Assembly (NCBI GenBank): GCA_900544395.1
Contig: UQVC01000020.1
Span: 1 to 46,656 of the forward strand
DNA: 46,656 nucleotides
Origin: an uncultured Ruminococcus sp.
GTDB lineage: Bacteria > Bacillota > Clostridia > Lachnospirales > Lachnospiraceae
Direction of reading: 5' to 3'
The position numbers and the translations under genes are program-made. Numbering within the stretch: position 1 is the first letter of the stretch; each line of letters begins with the position of its first letter. Below are positions 24,001 through 33,100 of this stretch, one piece after another. The notes under the pieces are model-generated. The model was not told where the DNA came from, did no database searches, and saw nothing but the letters and a program-made list of their open reading frames with translations.

Positions 24001-27000
24001 GTATGAAGCAGTTCTACCATAAAATCCTGATAATCCGAAGGTTCAATCCATGTGGCTCCAACACGTACCTCAATCTCAGATGCTTCCAAATCTCTCGGCT
24101 GAACCGCCTCCAATGCACGGACATTCGATGTAAATTCCGGGTGACTCTCGGCAAAGGTTCTCGCAGTGTTTAATTTATCCCTGACATTTCCAGATAAATA
24201 CTCATCTCCACTCTCCCACTGGTCTGTCAGTGGATTCTTAAAGATAACTCCAACCAGTTCCTCCGTGATTTTCTCTTCAGTCTTTCCGGTCAGCTCTGCC
24301 ATATAAGGAAGGTCTACCTTTGCCCTTTCATTCAAAGATAATGCTAACGCCTCTGTCGCTGTTTCTACGCTGGTTACTGCTACTGCCTTTTTGATGGTTC
24401 GTTTTGTAAACATATCTGCTTTTCGCTTCAATGTTCCATCTTCGTTCAGATCTTCCAGAGAACACAATAGGCAATAAGAAGAGTCATCAGAAAACGCCCG
24501 TTTGTTGGCATTACTTCCAATGACTCCATACTTTACCGTGTAGGTATCATATACTTGATTCAGTTTCTCCTGCTGTTTCTGGATTTCTTCGTCTGTGACG
24601 GATTCCTCCATCTGCATGGCGATCAACTCACGAACAGTATCACGGATTGCAACCATGCCTTTCACACGTTCTGCAGTGGCGGCAGGCATTTTCACCTGAT
24701 TCATCAAAGAATTGACACGGTAATATACCTGATCATCTACTACCGTATAGCTGTAATTTCTAACATTTGGATCAGCCGGAATACTCTCTGGCATCTCATC
24801 CAGTTCTGCTTCCACATCTACTGCTGGTGCCATGCTTCCCTTGATGTGTTTTACTGCTTCTTGTAATTGTAATTCCAAATCAGCACCTTCCATTGGAGCA
24901 CAGGTTGTTTCCATACCATACGGACCGGACACTTCTTTCATCTCACCCAGAATCATTTCCGGATGCTGAACAAAATACTGATTGACTTTAATGCCATTGA
25001 CATCACTATCCAGATTTATCCATTTCGGCATTTCTTTCGTAAGGCTTTCCCTCTTCTGGAAAAACAGGATATCAGCACTGACTTCTGTTCCTGCATTTGC
25101 CTTAAAAGCTGTGTTCGGCAGTCGGATTGCGCCCAGCAGGTCTGCACGCTCTGCCAGATATTTCCGAACTTCCGGTGATGCTTTATCCATGGTTCCCTTT
25201 GTTGTGATCAGCGCAGCCACGCCGCCTGGACGTAACTGATCTATAGTCTTGGCAAGAAAGTAATCATGAATCATGAAATTGTAGCGATCATACTGACGGT
25301 CATTGACCTTGTATGCACCAAATGGCACATTTCCAATCGCCACATCAAAAAAGTCATTAGGATAATCTGTCTTCTCAAAACCTTTGATCTGAATATTGGC
25401 ATCTGGATAGAGCAGCTTTGCAATTCTACCACTGATACTATCCAATTCCACACCATAGAGTTTGGACTGGTTTAGATTCTCCGGAATCATTCCAAAGAAG
25501 TTCCCGACTCCCATAGACGGCTCCAGAATATTTCCTTTTGTAAATCCCAGATTCTCCAACACCTGATACATACTTTCAATCACAATCGGCTGTGTATAAT
25601 GAGCATTTAAGGTGGAAGCTCTGGCTGCAGCATATTCCTCTGGTGTAAGAACCGTCTTTAATTCCAGATATTCTGTCTCCCATGCAGCTTTTGTCTCATC
25701 AAATGCATCTGCAAGACCTCCCCAGCCAACGTACCTGGATAAGATTTCCTGTTCTTCCGGTGTTGCATTGCGATTCTCATCCTCACATTTCTTTAACAAC
25801 TGGATAGCCATGATATTGGCACGGAACTTTTCTTTTGCTGTACCCTGTCCAAGCTCATCATCTGTGATGCGGAAGTTCGTTGCTGGAATCGTTTCTGATA
25901 TTCCGTTAATCTCTTCCAAAGATTCTTTTTCTTCCGATACCTCAACTTCTCCAGATAATTCTTTTTCTTTTTTATCATAATCTGTCCACACACGTTGAGA
26001 AATAGCAGTAAAATATGTGGACTCTTCCTCCATAATCTCTTCCCTGATTTCCCGTAATTCATCTAAGGTATCCGCATTTACAGTTTTGTTGTGATAATGA
26101 TAATAAAGTACTTCTTGTCCGAGTTTTACATCCAGACGTTCCAATTCTTGTGTTGGCATTCGATTCCAAATATCATCTTTTTCCGTATGAATCGTGAAAC
26201 CTTCTCCATCATCATGATATTCTAATGTGTATTGAAGTCGATTCGCTTCTCCCTTAACTTTGCAATCAAAATCATGGATTTTTGTTCTGGTACCAGACAT
26301 ATATTCTGATTCAACTAATTGCAAATCAGTTATATCTTCAGCGGTCAAAGTATCCTGCTCCAGCTGTTCTCCTAACATCTGCTGTGCATCTTCAAGATCT
26401 GCCTGTCTTTGCGCTTCCTGACGCTCTTCGTACTTTTCCATTTCTTCCGGTGACAAATAATCATCTGTGCGAATTAACTGGCGAACACGTTCTGCAACCT
26501 TGTTCCACTTTAATAAAACTTCTACCTCCGGGTTGCCAATTTTCCCTTTTGCAAGTTTTAATCCTTTTGCATCATGGGATGCGTCGGAAGCATCTGCTCC
26601 TGGTATTCCGGGTGAGGAACCACCTGTTCCATACTCATTTTTCAGGAACTCAGCTGCATCTTTCATATCATGATGTTCCATGAAATACTCATAGATTCGG
26701 TTACGTCCTCCTGCAGTAATGCCGCCTCTTCTTAACACTGCGTCAATTTCATCCTGTGTGATAAAGGATAGTGCCGGTCGCTCTACCTTGAATTGCTGAT
26801 CCACCCAGGAAAAATCTCTCTGGAGGTCACGAAAGCGCTGAAAATACACTGGATTGTGCTGTATTTCCCAACGATGATAATCTTCTGGATTCTTTTCCAT
26901 ATCTTCCTGAAGCCATTCAAAACGATAGGCTGTCGCAGCTGCTTCCTCCGGATCTGTCCAAGCCGCCCCCACTACGTCCTGCCAGTCAGAATAAGACAAC

Positions 27001-28709
27001 TGCTCTTCTCTGTTTCTGCTCGTATCACGGAAATGGAGTGCCAGAAGATCTGTCATTTCTTTCTGTTCCTGCTCAATAGCATTATTGGAGATAAGATTAT
27101 CCACGTAATTTCCCTCCTCATACATATCCCGAATCCTGTCAGCAGCTTCTTCCCACGTAACGATACGGTCAAAGTTTCTTCTTGCTGAGTCACCTCTCCG
27201 GATACGGATACCATCGTTGTCGTACCAGATACTGATTTTCTGACCATCTATGGTAAATCCTTTTCCTCCAGTTCTATATTCATCTTTCAGGAAGCTTTGC
27301 ATTTCTTCATTGTCCAAACCCTCAATCAGTCTTGCAGTAATGTGAAACAGCGTATTTTTCTGTCCGCTTCCTGTTCGGAGAATATCGTCTACCATTTCAT
27401 CAGAAATAAGAAAAGCGGCTGGCTGTTCTAATGCAGCTGCCGCTTTCCTTATTTCTCCTAACTGTTCCTCTTCTGTTGGGAACAGGCTTAGCTGTAAATA
27501 ATCTCCTGGATCACCAGTTCCTCTGCCTGTGCTTTGATCTGGTTCATGTGTCTGGTCCACGCCATTGTGTCTGCCATCTTGTCCGGTGCCGGATCTTTCT
27601 CCAGAAGTTCGTTCATCAGGTTGTCTACTCTCTGTCTTGCCTGACTGTCGATCTCCATCAGATGACTGTCCAGACGGTTCTGCAGTGTCAGAATGTTGAA
27701 CCTGGCTACCTTGTGATTTCTCAGATACTCTTTCCTCATCATTCCGTACTTCCCGATCGTTCCTCTCGTCTCTTCCAGGCTGATATCTGGAATCTGATAC
27801 TCTCCGTTCTGGCTGTAACTGATCTCTCTCATAGTCTGCTTCCTCCTTTTTTTCTTCTCTATCTTCTGTGTTATCCGTATTGCTTTCACGAATTAACGTG
27901 TTAAACTCATTATAAGCTAATTCTTTTTCTTTTGCAACCGTTTTCAGGTCATTTTCCAGATCATTCAATACATACCGTCCAATCTGCATCAGGACTGGTC
28001 TGCTGATCTCGTTGACTGCACTTCCCAGATGTCCTAATATTTTCAGCTGATTGAAGTCCGTTATATGCCGAAAATCCTCTGCATCCAGATACTCCTGTAC
28101 ATCCAGTCCACACCTGTTTAGTAATACATACCAGACACTATTGGTCATCAGTTCCCGGAATTCTACTTCCTGATTCTGTTCGTCCAGTTCTTCCAAAAAT
28201 GTCCCTGTCACATCCAGTCTCAGTTCTTCCAATGCATCTGGAAGCCATTCCTGCATACTCTCCTTCGCTGCCTGATGCAGACTTTCAGCAAGTCCTCCTT
28301 CTGTATCTTCCAGTGATAACTGCTCCTGCAGATAATCTGCCACCAGATGTTCTCCTTCTACTGGAAGATTCCATAACTGAGGATCCTTTCCCAGATTCCG
28401 CACTTTATAAGTGTCCTGCACATCAAATACATACCGAAGTTTTGTTTTCGGTCCGGAAGTATTGTCAATCAAGGCAATCCCCTTAGATCCCTTTTTGATC
28501 CATCGGTACATCTTCTGATTCCAGATTTCCATGGATGCTACGGCAGTTGCTTCCGGTCGCTGTGCATAAATTAAAAGCTGTTCTGGAAAAGTGTATTTGT
28601 ACAGTCTGGATGCCGTGTTTAGGAACCGCATCCATTCTTGCGGACTGGCAGCTACATCTTTTGCCACCTCTTCCGTCAGCTGTTCCATTGCATATAATTT
28701 ATTTGCCAT
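21027..28709 (-). CDS. giant methylase-like/SNF2-family helicase of the conjugative element
   Basis: A 2,560-residue protein starting at 28709 after AAAAGGAGTAGCAC. The N-terminal 90 residues (EWMRFLNTASRLYKYTFPEQ, IYAQRP, WIKKGSKGIALID) resemble the N-terminal DNA-binding domain of ArdC-type anti-restriction proteins. Two related LPD-like repeats follow (FLKDEYRTGG and FLKNEYGTGG, each with a W..VADRI/VAERV segment). A Rossmann methylase-like region has PSMGVGNFFG and NVPFG at about 1127, in place of NPPF/DPPY. The helicase part has GAGKT at about 1735, the DEAH box at about 1897, and GAGTNVQDR with QREGRIIRQGN in the C-terminal lobe. This multidomain type is standard in Tn1549-like elements of Firmicutes; roles in DNA processing or protection on transfer are inferred. 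The C-terminal 31 residues begin SIHEKLQ. Confidence 0.93.
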   Translation of the reverse strand: MANKLYAMEQLTEEVAKDVAASPQEWMRFLNTASRLYKYTFPEQLLIYAQRPEATAVASMEIWNQKMYRWIKKGSKGIALIDNTSGPKTKLRYVFDVQDTYKVRNLGKDPQLWNLPVEGEHLVADYLQEQLSLEDTEGGLAESLHQAAKESMQEWLPDALEELRLDVTGTFLEELDEQNQEVEFRELMTNSVWYVLLNRCGLDVQEYLDAEDFRHITDFNQLKILGHLGSAVNEISRPVLMQIGRYVLNDLENDLKTVAKEKELAYNEFNTLIRESNTDNTEDREEKKEEADYERDQLQPERRVSDSRYQPGRDERNDREVRNDEERVSEKSQGSQVQHSDTAEPSGQSSDGDRQSGKTESRQPDERTSGERSGTGQDGRHNGVDQTHEPDQSTGRGTGDPGDYLQLSLFPTEEEQLGEIRKAAAALEQPAAFLISDEMVDDILRTGSGQKNTLFHITARLIEGLDNEEMQSFLKDEYRTGGKGFTIDGQKISIWYDNDGIRIRRGDSARRNFDRIVTWEEAADRIRDMYEEGNYVDNLISNNAIEQEQKEMTDLLALHFRDTSRNREEQLSYSDWQDVVGAAWTDPEEAAATAYRFEWLQEDMEKNPEDYHRWEIQHNPVYFQRFRDLQRDFSWVDQQFKVERPALSFITQDEIDAVLRRGGITAGGRNRIYEYFMEHHDMKDAAEFLKNEYGTGGSSPGIPGADASDASHDAKGLKLAKGKIGNPEVEVLLKWNKVAERVRQLIRTDDYLSPEEMEKYEERQEAQRQADLEDAQQMLGEQLEQDTLTAEDITDLQLVESEYMSGTRTKIHDFDCKVKGEANRLQYTLEYHDDGEGFTIHTEKDDIWNRMPTQELERLDVKLGQEVLYYHYHNKTVNADTLDELREIREEIMEEESTYFTAISQRVWTDYDKKEKELSGEVEVSEEKESLEEINGISETIPATNFRITDDELGQGTAKEKFRANIMAIQLLKKCEDENRNATPEEQEILSRYVGWGGLADAFDETKAAWETEYLELKTVLTPEEYAAARASTLNAHYTQPIVIESMYQVLENLGFTKGNILEPSMGVGNFFGMIPENLNQSKLYGVELDSISGRIAKLLYPDANIQIKGFEKTDYPNDFFDVAIGNVPFGAYKVNDRQYDRYNFMIHDYFLAKTIDQLRPGGVAALITTKGTMDKASPEVRKYLAERADLLGAIRLPNTAFKANAGTEVSADILFFQKRESLTKEMPKWINLDSDVNGIKVNQYFVQHPEMILGEMKEVSGPYGMETTCAPMEGADLELQLQEAVKHIKGSMAPAVDVEAELDEMPESIPADPNVRNYSYTVVDDQVYYRVNSLMNQVKMPAATAERVKGMVAIRDTVRELIAMQMEESVTDEEIQKQQEKLNQVYDTYTVKYGVIGSNANKRAFSDDSSYCLLCSLEDLNEDGTLKRKADMFTKRTIKKAVAVTSVETATEALALSLNERAKVDLPYMAELTGKTEEKITEELVGVIFKNPLTDQWESGDEYLSGNVRDKLNTARTFAESHPEFTSNVRALEAVQPRDLEASEIEVRVGATWIEPSDYQDFMVELLHTPWYLAQKEIQVKFSEVNGEWRITGKNADSQRNAFAYATYGTERANAYKILEDTLNLKDVRIYDKSVNENGDEIRVLNKKETMLASQKQDAMKAAFKDWIFKDQQRRERLVKVYNERFNSIRPREYDGSHLTFPGMNPEIELRPHQKNAVAHQLYGDNVLLAHVVGAGKTYEMVAAAMESKRLGLSQKNLFVVPNHLTEQWGAEFLQLYPGANILVATKKDFEPANRKKFCARIAMGNYDAIIIGHSQFERIPISDERQEAMLRKQIDDLEMAIQSARYEQDGGRYTVKQIEKTRKTLQTRLEKLNQKEKKDQVVTFEELGVDHLYVDEAHSYKNAFLYTKMRNVAGIAQNEAQKSADMFNKCQYLDEITGGKGITFATGTPISNSMTELYVMQRYLQNSKLQNMGLGLFDSWASTFGEVVTSIELAPEGTGYRAKSRFARFYNIPELMNMFKEIADIKTSDQLKLPVPEAEYETVVLKPTEQQKEIVESLGERAEVVRNGGVDASVDNMLKITNDGRKLALDQRLVNELLPDNPESKIAVCAEKSYEIWKDTAAQKSAQLIFCDLSTPKGDGSFNVYDDLKQKLIEKGVPEKEIAFIHDANTEAKKTELFGKVKSGQVRFLIGSTAKMGAGTNVQDRLIALHHLDIGWKPSDLEQREGRIIRQGNHNKKVHIFRYVTESTFDSYMWQLIENKQKFISQIMTSKAPVRSCEDVDEAALSYAEVKALATGNPAVKEKMALDVDVAKLKLLKANHMNNQYRLEDDIARNFPQQIAKLMEIIDSYKADIAHFSEHKITDPEQFSMEISGKVFTEKKEAGAALLAVCKDIKSVDAAMDIGSYQGFNMRIQFDSWSKEFILSVKHESVAKVRLGADALGNIIRINNLLESYPEKLAEVEQRLETVQEQMTNAKEEVGKPFPKEEELNQKLERLSELNALLNMDEREDTETEQSESKEKEERPARGSIHEKLQIYKEKSQRESETGKETRKRDFGLE

Positions 28710-28733
28710 GTGCTACTCCTTTTCATAAAATCA

Positions 28734-28754
28734 GGGACTGCTTAGCACAGTCCC
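28734..28754 (-). terminator. hairpin between DUF5688 and helicase genes
   Basis: A perfect 7-bp stem GGGACTG/CAGTCCC with a 7-nt loop. On the minus strand it is followed by TGATTTTAT, a broken T-run, so it is a weaker attenuator-like structure. It lies just ahead of the ribosome site of the helicase gene. Confidence 0.6.
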
Positions 28755-28777
28755 CATAAAATCATCGTTGTTACTCT

Positions 28778-29878
28778 TTATAATGCTGTGGCAAGATCTT
28801 TTGACTTATTCTTTGGCACTTTGTCTTCCTCTTTTGCCTTGATTTCTGCCTTAGCTTTCTCCAACCTTCCATGGATTCCACCCTTTGAAGCCGCTTTTGT
28901 CTCAGCCTTTTCTGCTTCTTTTGCTTTTTCAATACGTGCTTCTCTACGTTCAGCATTTTCCATGACTGCTGTCTTTCCATCGCAAAACTGGACTTTATCT
29001 GAAAGCTGTTCCTCTCTTTCCACCCGTGTCTCATTGACTTCTTTTACCATCGCATTTAATTCCGGGACCTGAAAAATTCCGTTATCAGGGATAATCAGCA
29101 CTTCATGAATGGAAGATGGGATGACAAAGTAATCACTTCCCAGGCATTCCCCAATCTGTTTACGAATATCTTCCTGCAGTAACAGGGAAGCTCCATTCAT
29201 CTTAGCTTTGTTTGTCAGACAGAACATTGGGTTTTCCATGGCTTCCATATCCATTTTTTCATTCAGCAGGTTTTCTGGTTCTTCACCAAAAATCATAGAT
29301 TTGATAATCTCATTCATATCCATAAGTGTGACACCTCGTTTTCGGTCTGCCGTCATTGCATCCGCCTGAATCTGTTCAGCAGATACTCCCCATTCATTCA
29401 TCAGAGAGATTGTTACTGGAATACTGCTGATCCCTTCTCCATTTTCCTCCAGATTTACTGCATAATAGGCTGCAAAATCCCCGTGTTCCATGATTACTTT
29501 GTCTGCCAGACGTTCTTCATTCCACTCCTGGTCACAGATTCTCACCTGAAGTTTTTCCTTCATTTTTTCATAATCGAAAATGTCAGGTACTCCCATTTTA
29601 ATAAATTCTGCTTTATCCTGTGCTTCAATATACATATCAACCACATCGCCAACACAAGAATCCACATCTTTTCCAATCACATATTCCAGGTAGAAGGAAT
29701 CCAGATAGACTCTCGGTACGATTCTCTGATCTCCATTTGGAATTGTAATGCCAGTAAGCTTCAATCCATTATTTTTTTCTACTTCCTGAAGTGTAATTTC
29801 TGCGTCCTTGTAAGACTCTGGCAGATACTCCTTTACATTGTCTTTGACATATTCATAAAATTCTTTTCTGTTCATCAT
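28778..29878 (-). CDS. DUF5688-family protein of the conjugative element
   Basis: A 366-residue soluble protein with the layout of the DUF5688 family found in Firmicute conjugative elements: N-terminal FYEYVKDNVKEYLPESYKDA, ITLQEVEKNNGLKLTGI, a central YAVNLEENGEGISSIPVT, and FVIPSSIHEVLIIPD followed by MVKEVNETRVEREEQLSD. The function is unknown. The start is ATG 29878 (or the adjacent ATG at 29875), preceded by AAGGGG. The last 90 residues are a highly charged, probably helical tail; residues from about 334 read GIHGRLEKAKAEIKAKEED, matching the tails of the helicase and YodL-domain proteins in both motif and distance from the end. It lies 6 nt after a small basic gene and is followed by a hairpin before the helicase gene. 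Confidence 0.85.
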   Translation of the reverse strand: MMNRKEFYEYVKDNVKEYLPESYKDAEITLQEVEKNNGLKLTGITIPNGDQRIVPRVYLDSFYLEYVIGKDVDSCVGDVVDMYIEAQDKAEFIKMGVPDIFDYEKMKEKLQVRICDQEWNEERLADKVIMEHGDFAAYYAVNLEENGEGISSIPVTISLMNEWGVSAEQIQADAMTADRKRGVTLMDMNEIIKSMIFGEEPENLLNEKMDMEAMENPMFCLTNKAKMNGASLLLQEDIRKQIGECLGSDYFVIPSSIHEVLIIPDNGIFQVPELNAMVKEVNETRVEREEQLSDKVQFCDGKTAVMENAERREARIEKAKEAEKAETKAASKGGIHGRLEKAKAEIKAKEEDKVPKNKSKDLATAL

Positions 29879-29884
29879 ACGCTT

Positions 29885-30025
29885 TTACCCCTTTCTGATC
29901 ATGTGATGGTTCATTCTTTTTCTGCTGACCATCTGCTCGGCTTTCTTCTGATAAGCCATCATTCTCTTTAAAGTTTTCTCCTGGTTCTTTTTTGCTTCCT
30001 GTCTTTTTTCCATTGTTTTCATCAT
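29885..30025 (-). CDS. small basic hypothetical protein (46 aa)
   Basis: ATG at 30025 follows AAAGGAACAGAAAACT; an in-frame ATG lies directly after it. The peptide is strongly basic and probably one long helix (EKRQEAKKNQEKTLKRMMAY, then QKKAEQMVSRKRMNHHMI). It ends 6 nt before the DUF5688 gene, whose ribosome site lies within its last codons, so the two are probably coupled. I do not recognise the family. Composition and size would suit a nucleic-acid-binding or accessory peptide, but nothing in the sequence proves that. Confidence 0.65.
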   Translation of the reverse strand: MMKTMEKRQEAKKNQEKTLKRMMAYQKKAEQMVSRKRMNHHMIRKG

Positions 30026-30059
30026 AGTTTTCTGTTCCTTTCTTTCATTAGTTGTATTG

Positions 30060-30089
30060 AAAAGGGAGCCCTGATTCAGGGCCCCCTTT
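30060..30089 (-). terminator. terminator/attenuator after the SpaA-type adhesin gene
   Basis: Stems AAAGGG/CCCTTT and GCCCTGA/TCAGGGC with one internal mismatch form a long GC-rich hairpin, followed on the minus strand by TTTTCAAT. It lies 20 nt after the adhesin stop and ahead of the small basic gene. Confidence 0.75.
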
Positions 30090-30109
30090 ACTGCAAATTA
30101 TTTACGTTG

Positions 30110-33100
30110 CTATTTTCTGTTTTTCTTTTTTCTGATATAAAGTCCTGCCATTCCTCCTGTGGAGATTACCAGAAGCAGGATCGGCAGCCAGATATTCGTA
30201 CTGTCACCTGTTTTCGGAGCGTTTGATACCTTCGTCTCTTCATGGGACTGTGGTGTATCCAGTGTGTTCGGTGTTTCTGGAACTTCCGGTTTCTCATTTG
30301 TCAGATTGAAAGTAACTTCCACAACTGGTGTACTATCATTCGCATAAGCAAATGTCACTTCATGCTTGGTCTGATCCAGTGTGTATCCATCCAGTGTTTT
30401 TGTTTCCACCAGATAATACTTGATTGCTGTATCATATTTGCCGTTCTTAAATGTGGCAATCTCATACAGCTTACTTTCTGCATGACCGGCAGCGTCTGTC
30501 TTTAAGATTTCCAGAACCTTTCCTTTGCTGTCACGGAGTTCAAATTCTACCCCTTTCAGTGGTTCTCCTGACGATTTATCTGTCTTATTGAGAATCACTT
30601 TTCCCTTGGCAGTATCATCTTTCATAGCCACTTTCTGGATTTCTCCGTTATCTTTCACCTCAAATGTCACATCGGCTGTCAGAAGATATCCTTTCGGTGC
30701 CTGCTCTTCACGTAAGGTATATTTACCGATTGGCAGTTTTTCGATATAGTGTGCTTCCTCTGTGGAAGTCCAGCTCTCTACTACCTGATCATCCTTATCG
30801 AGAATCGTCAGTTTCGCACCTGGAATCTCAGTTTCTCCTGTGATATCAGTCTTACTGATCTCTACTTTTGTCACATCATCTTTCATCTCATGCTTCTGAA
30901 CCTCTGCTGTATTCTCTACTGTAAAGGTAATACTTTCTGCAGTGACATATCCATCTGCCGGTTTTGTCTCTGTCAGGGTGTATTCCTTACCAACAACCAG
31001 TTCTTTGATCACATGGGATTCTTCCGTAGAAGTCCATTCATCTACTGTATTGCCATCTGAATCCGTCACTTTCAGGTGTGCACCTGGAAGTTCTTTACCT
31101 GTTGTCAGGTCTGTTTTGGACAGCTCCACTGTGGTTGGCTGATTCTCAAAAGTAAAGTCGTAGCTTACTTCTGCCTGGTCTTCTCCGGCATATTCAAAGG
31201 TAAATTCCTGTACTTCTTCTGTTGTAACAAATCCGTCCGGTGCAAAGATTTCTTTCACATAGTATTTTCCGTCTACCGGAAGATCTGCCGTAAATGTGAT
31301 CTGTCCTTTTTCATCTGTTACTCGCTGCTCGATCAGACTGTCTTTCTCAAGAAGTACCTCGCCCTTTGTATTTTTGATATCTTCACTGGTATAAAGACCG
31401 AAGACACCACCTGCAAGGACACGTTCTGTATCTTTTTCTTTCTTCAGAACCGTAACCTTTACTTTCTGACGGGCATTCTGCCATTTCTCATCATAAGTAA
31501 TGACTAGTGTGTCCTGATCACGGTAGGAAAGGTCAACATATCTCGTCTCTCCGTCCAGCACGTAACCATGGGCAGTTTTTACTTCCTTCACATAGTACTT
31601 GCCAGCCGGGAGATCTTCCATCTGTGCAATACCATTAGAATCTGTGGTAATGGTTCCCACTTTTTCATCTGCTTTGAAATAATCTTCGCTGACACCATCT
31701 GCCGCTTTGATATCTTCCGCAGCAAATACATCGAAAGTTACATTTGAAAGGCTTCCGGTTACATACTCAAAGAAATGCTCCACAGTACCTTTTACATTGT
31801 CCAGAAGTGTCACTTTATCCAAAAACTCTCCATTTTTGTTAATGATCAGAAGTCCTGTTGGAACTTCATCTTTCATCTCTACTTTCTGAATCTCTGCGGT
31901 ATCTTCCAGTGTGAACTTTACATCCGTTGCTTTCAAATAACCATAAGGTGCCATTTCCTCACGAAGGGTGTATTCCTCACCAACTGTCAGTCGTTTGATC
32001 ACATGTGGCTGATCTTTTACAGAAGTCCACTGATCCACAACATTTCCTTCTTTATCGAGAACGGTGAGTTTTGCCCCATCCAGTTCCACACCTGTTGTTA
32101 CATCAGATTTTGTGATTTCAACTGTTGTTGGCTGGTTCTTTTTCACAGTTTTCAATTTTACTGTCTTCACATCCTGTCCCTGATAATAAGCATCCAGATT
32201 CAGCACTTCATCAGAGGATACAAATCCAGCCGGTGCTTTTAACTCTTTCACATAATACTGTCCAAGTGGCAGATCCAGCGTACATACTGCAAGACCATCA
32301 TTATCAGAAGTCATTTCCTGTAAGAGTGTGTCTGCTTTCACGATCACTTTTCCATCCACCTTAATATCCGCTTTGTTATAGATACCAAAGACAGCTCCTG
32401 CTACGGTTGCACCATTTTCTGCATCCTGTTTTTCTACCTGAATCGCAACTTTCTGTCGGTCATCGCCAACAGTCACTTCCTGTTCAATTACCGGTGTATC
32501 CTGATTGGCATAGACAAATGCGACTTCTGATCTGTCATGGTTCAGGACAAATCCTTCCGGTGCAGTCTTTTCTACTACATAGTAAGAACCAAGTGGCAGG
32601 TTATCAGCAACTGCTTTTCCGTCTTCCCCAGTCGTTACCGTTGTTACCAGTGCATCTTTTGCATAGATCAGCTGTCTGTTTCCGTTTTCATCTTTCTGGT
32701 AATCCGGTGTATAGATATTTTCAGCTGCATAGACATTAAATTCTGCACCCTTCAGGTATCTTTCTTCATAAACAAAATCTTTCTTAAATCCGGTCAGCAT
32801 CTCACCTTTTTTATAAATCGTCAGCTTTCCTTTTACCGGATGGTTCTCGTAATCTACCGTAATAATGGCATCTCCGCTTTCAGAATCCATCTGGTATGCT
32901 GTGTTTGCATCCACTGCAATCTCTACATAGTTCTTGTTGATTGTGTACCCTTCCGGTGCATTGACTTCCTCAATCCGGTAATGTCCGATCTTCAGATTCT
33001 TCGGCATGATCAGATATCCCTGACTATCCGTAAAATAGGATTTATGAGTAGTTGTCACAGGATACGTTGTTACCTGTTCCACATACTTTTTGTTGTCCAG

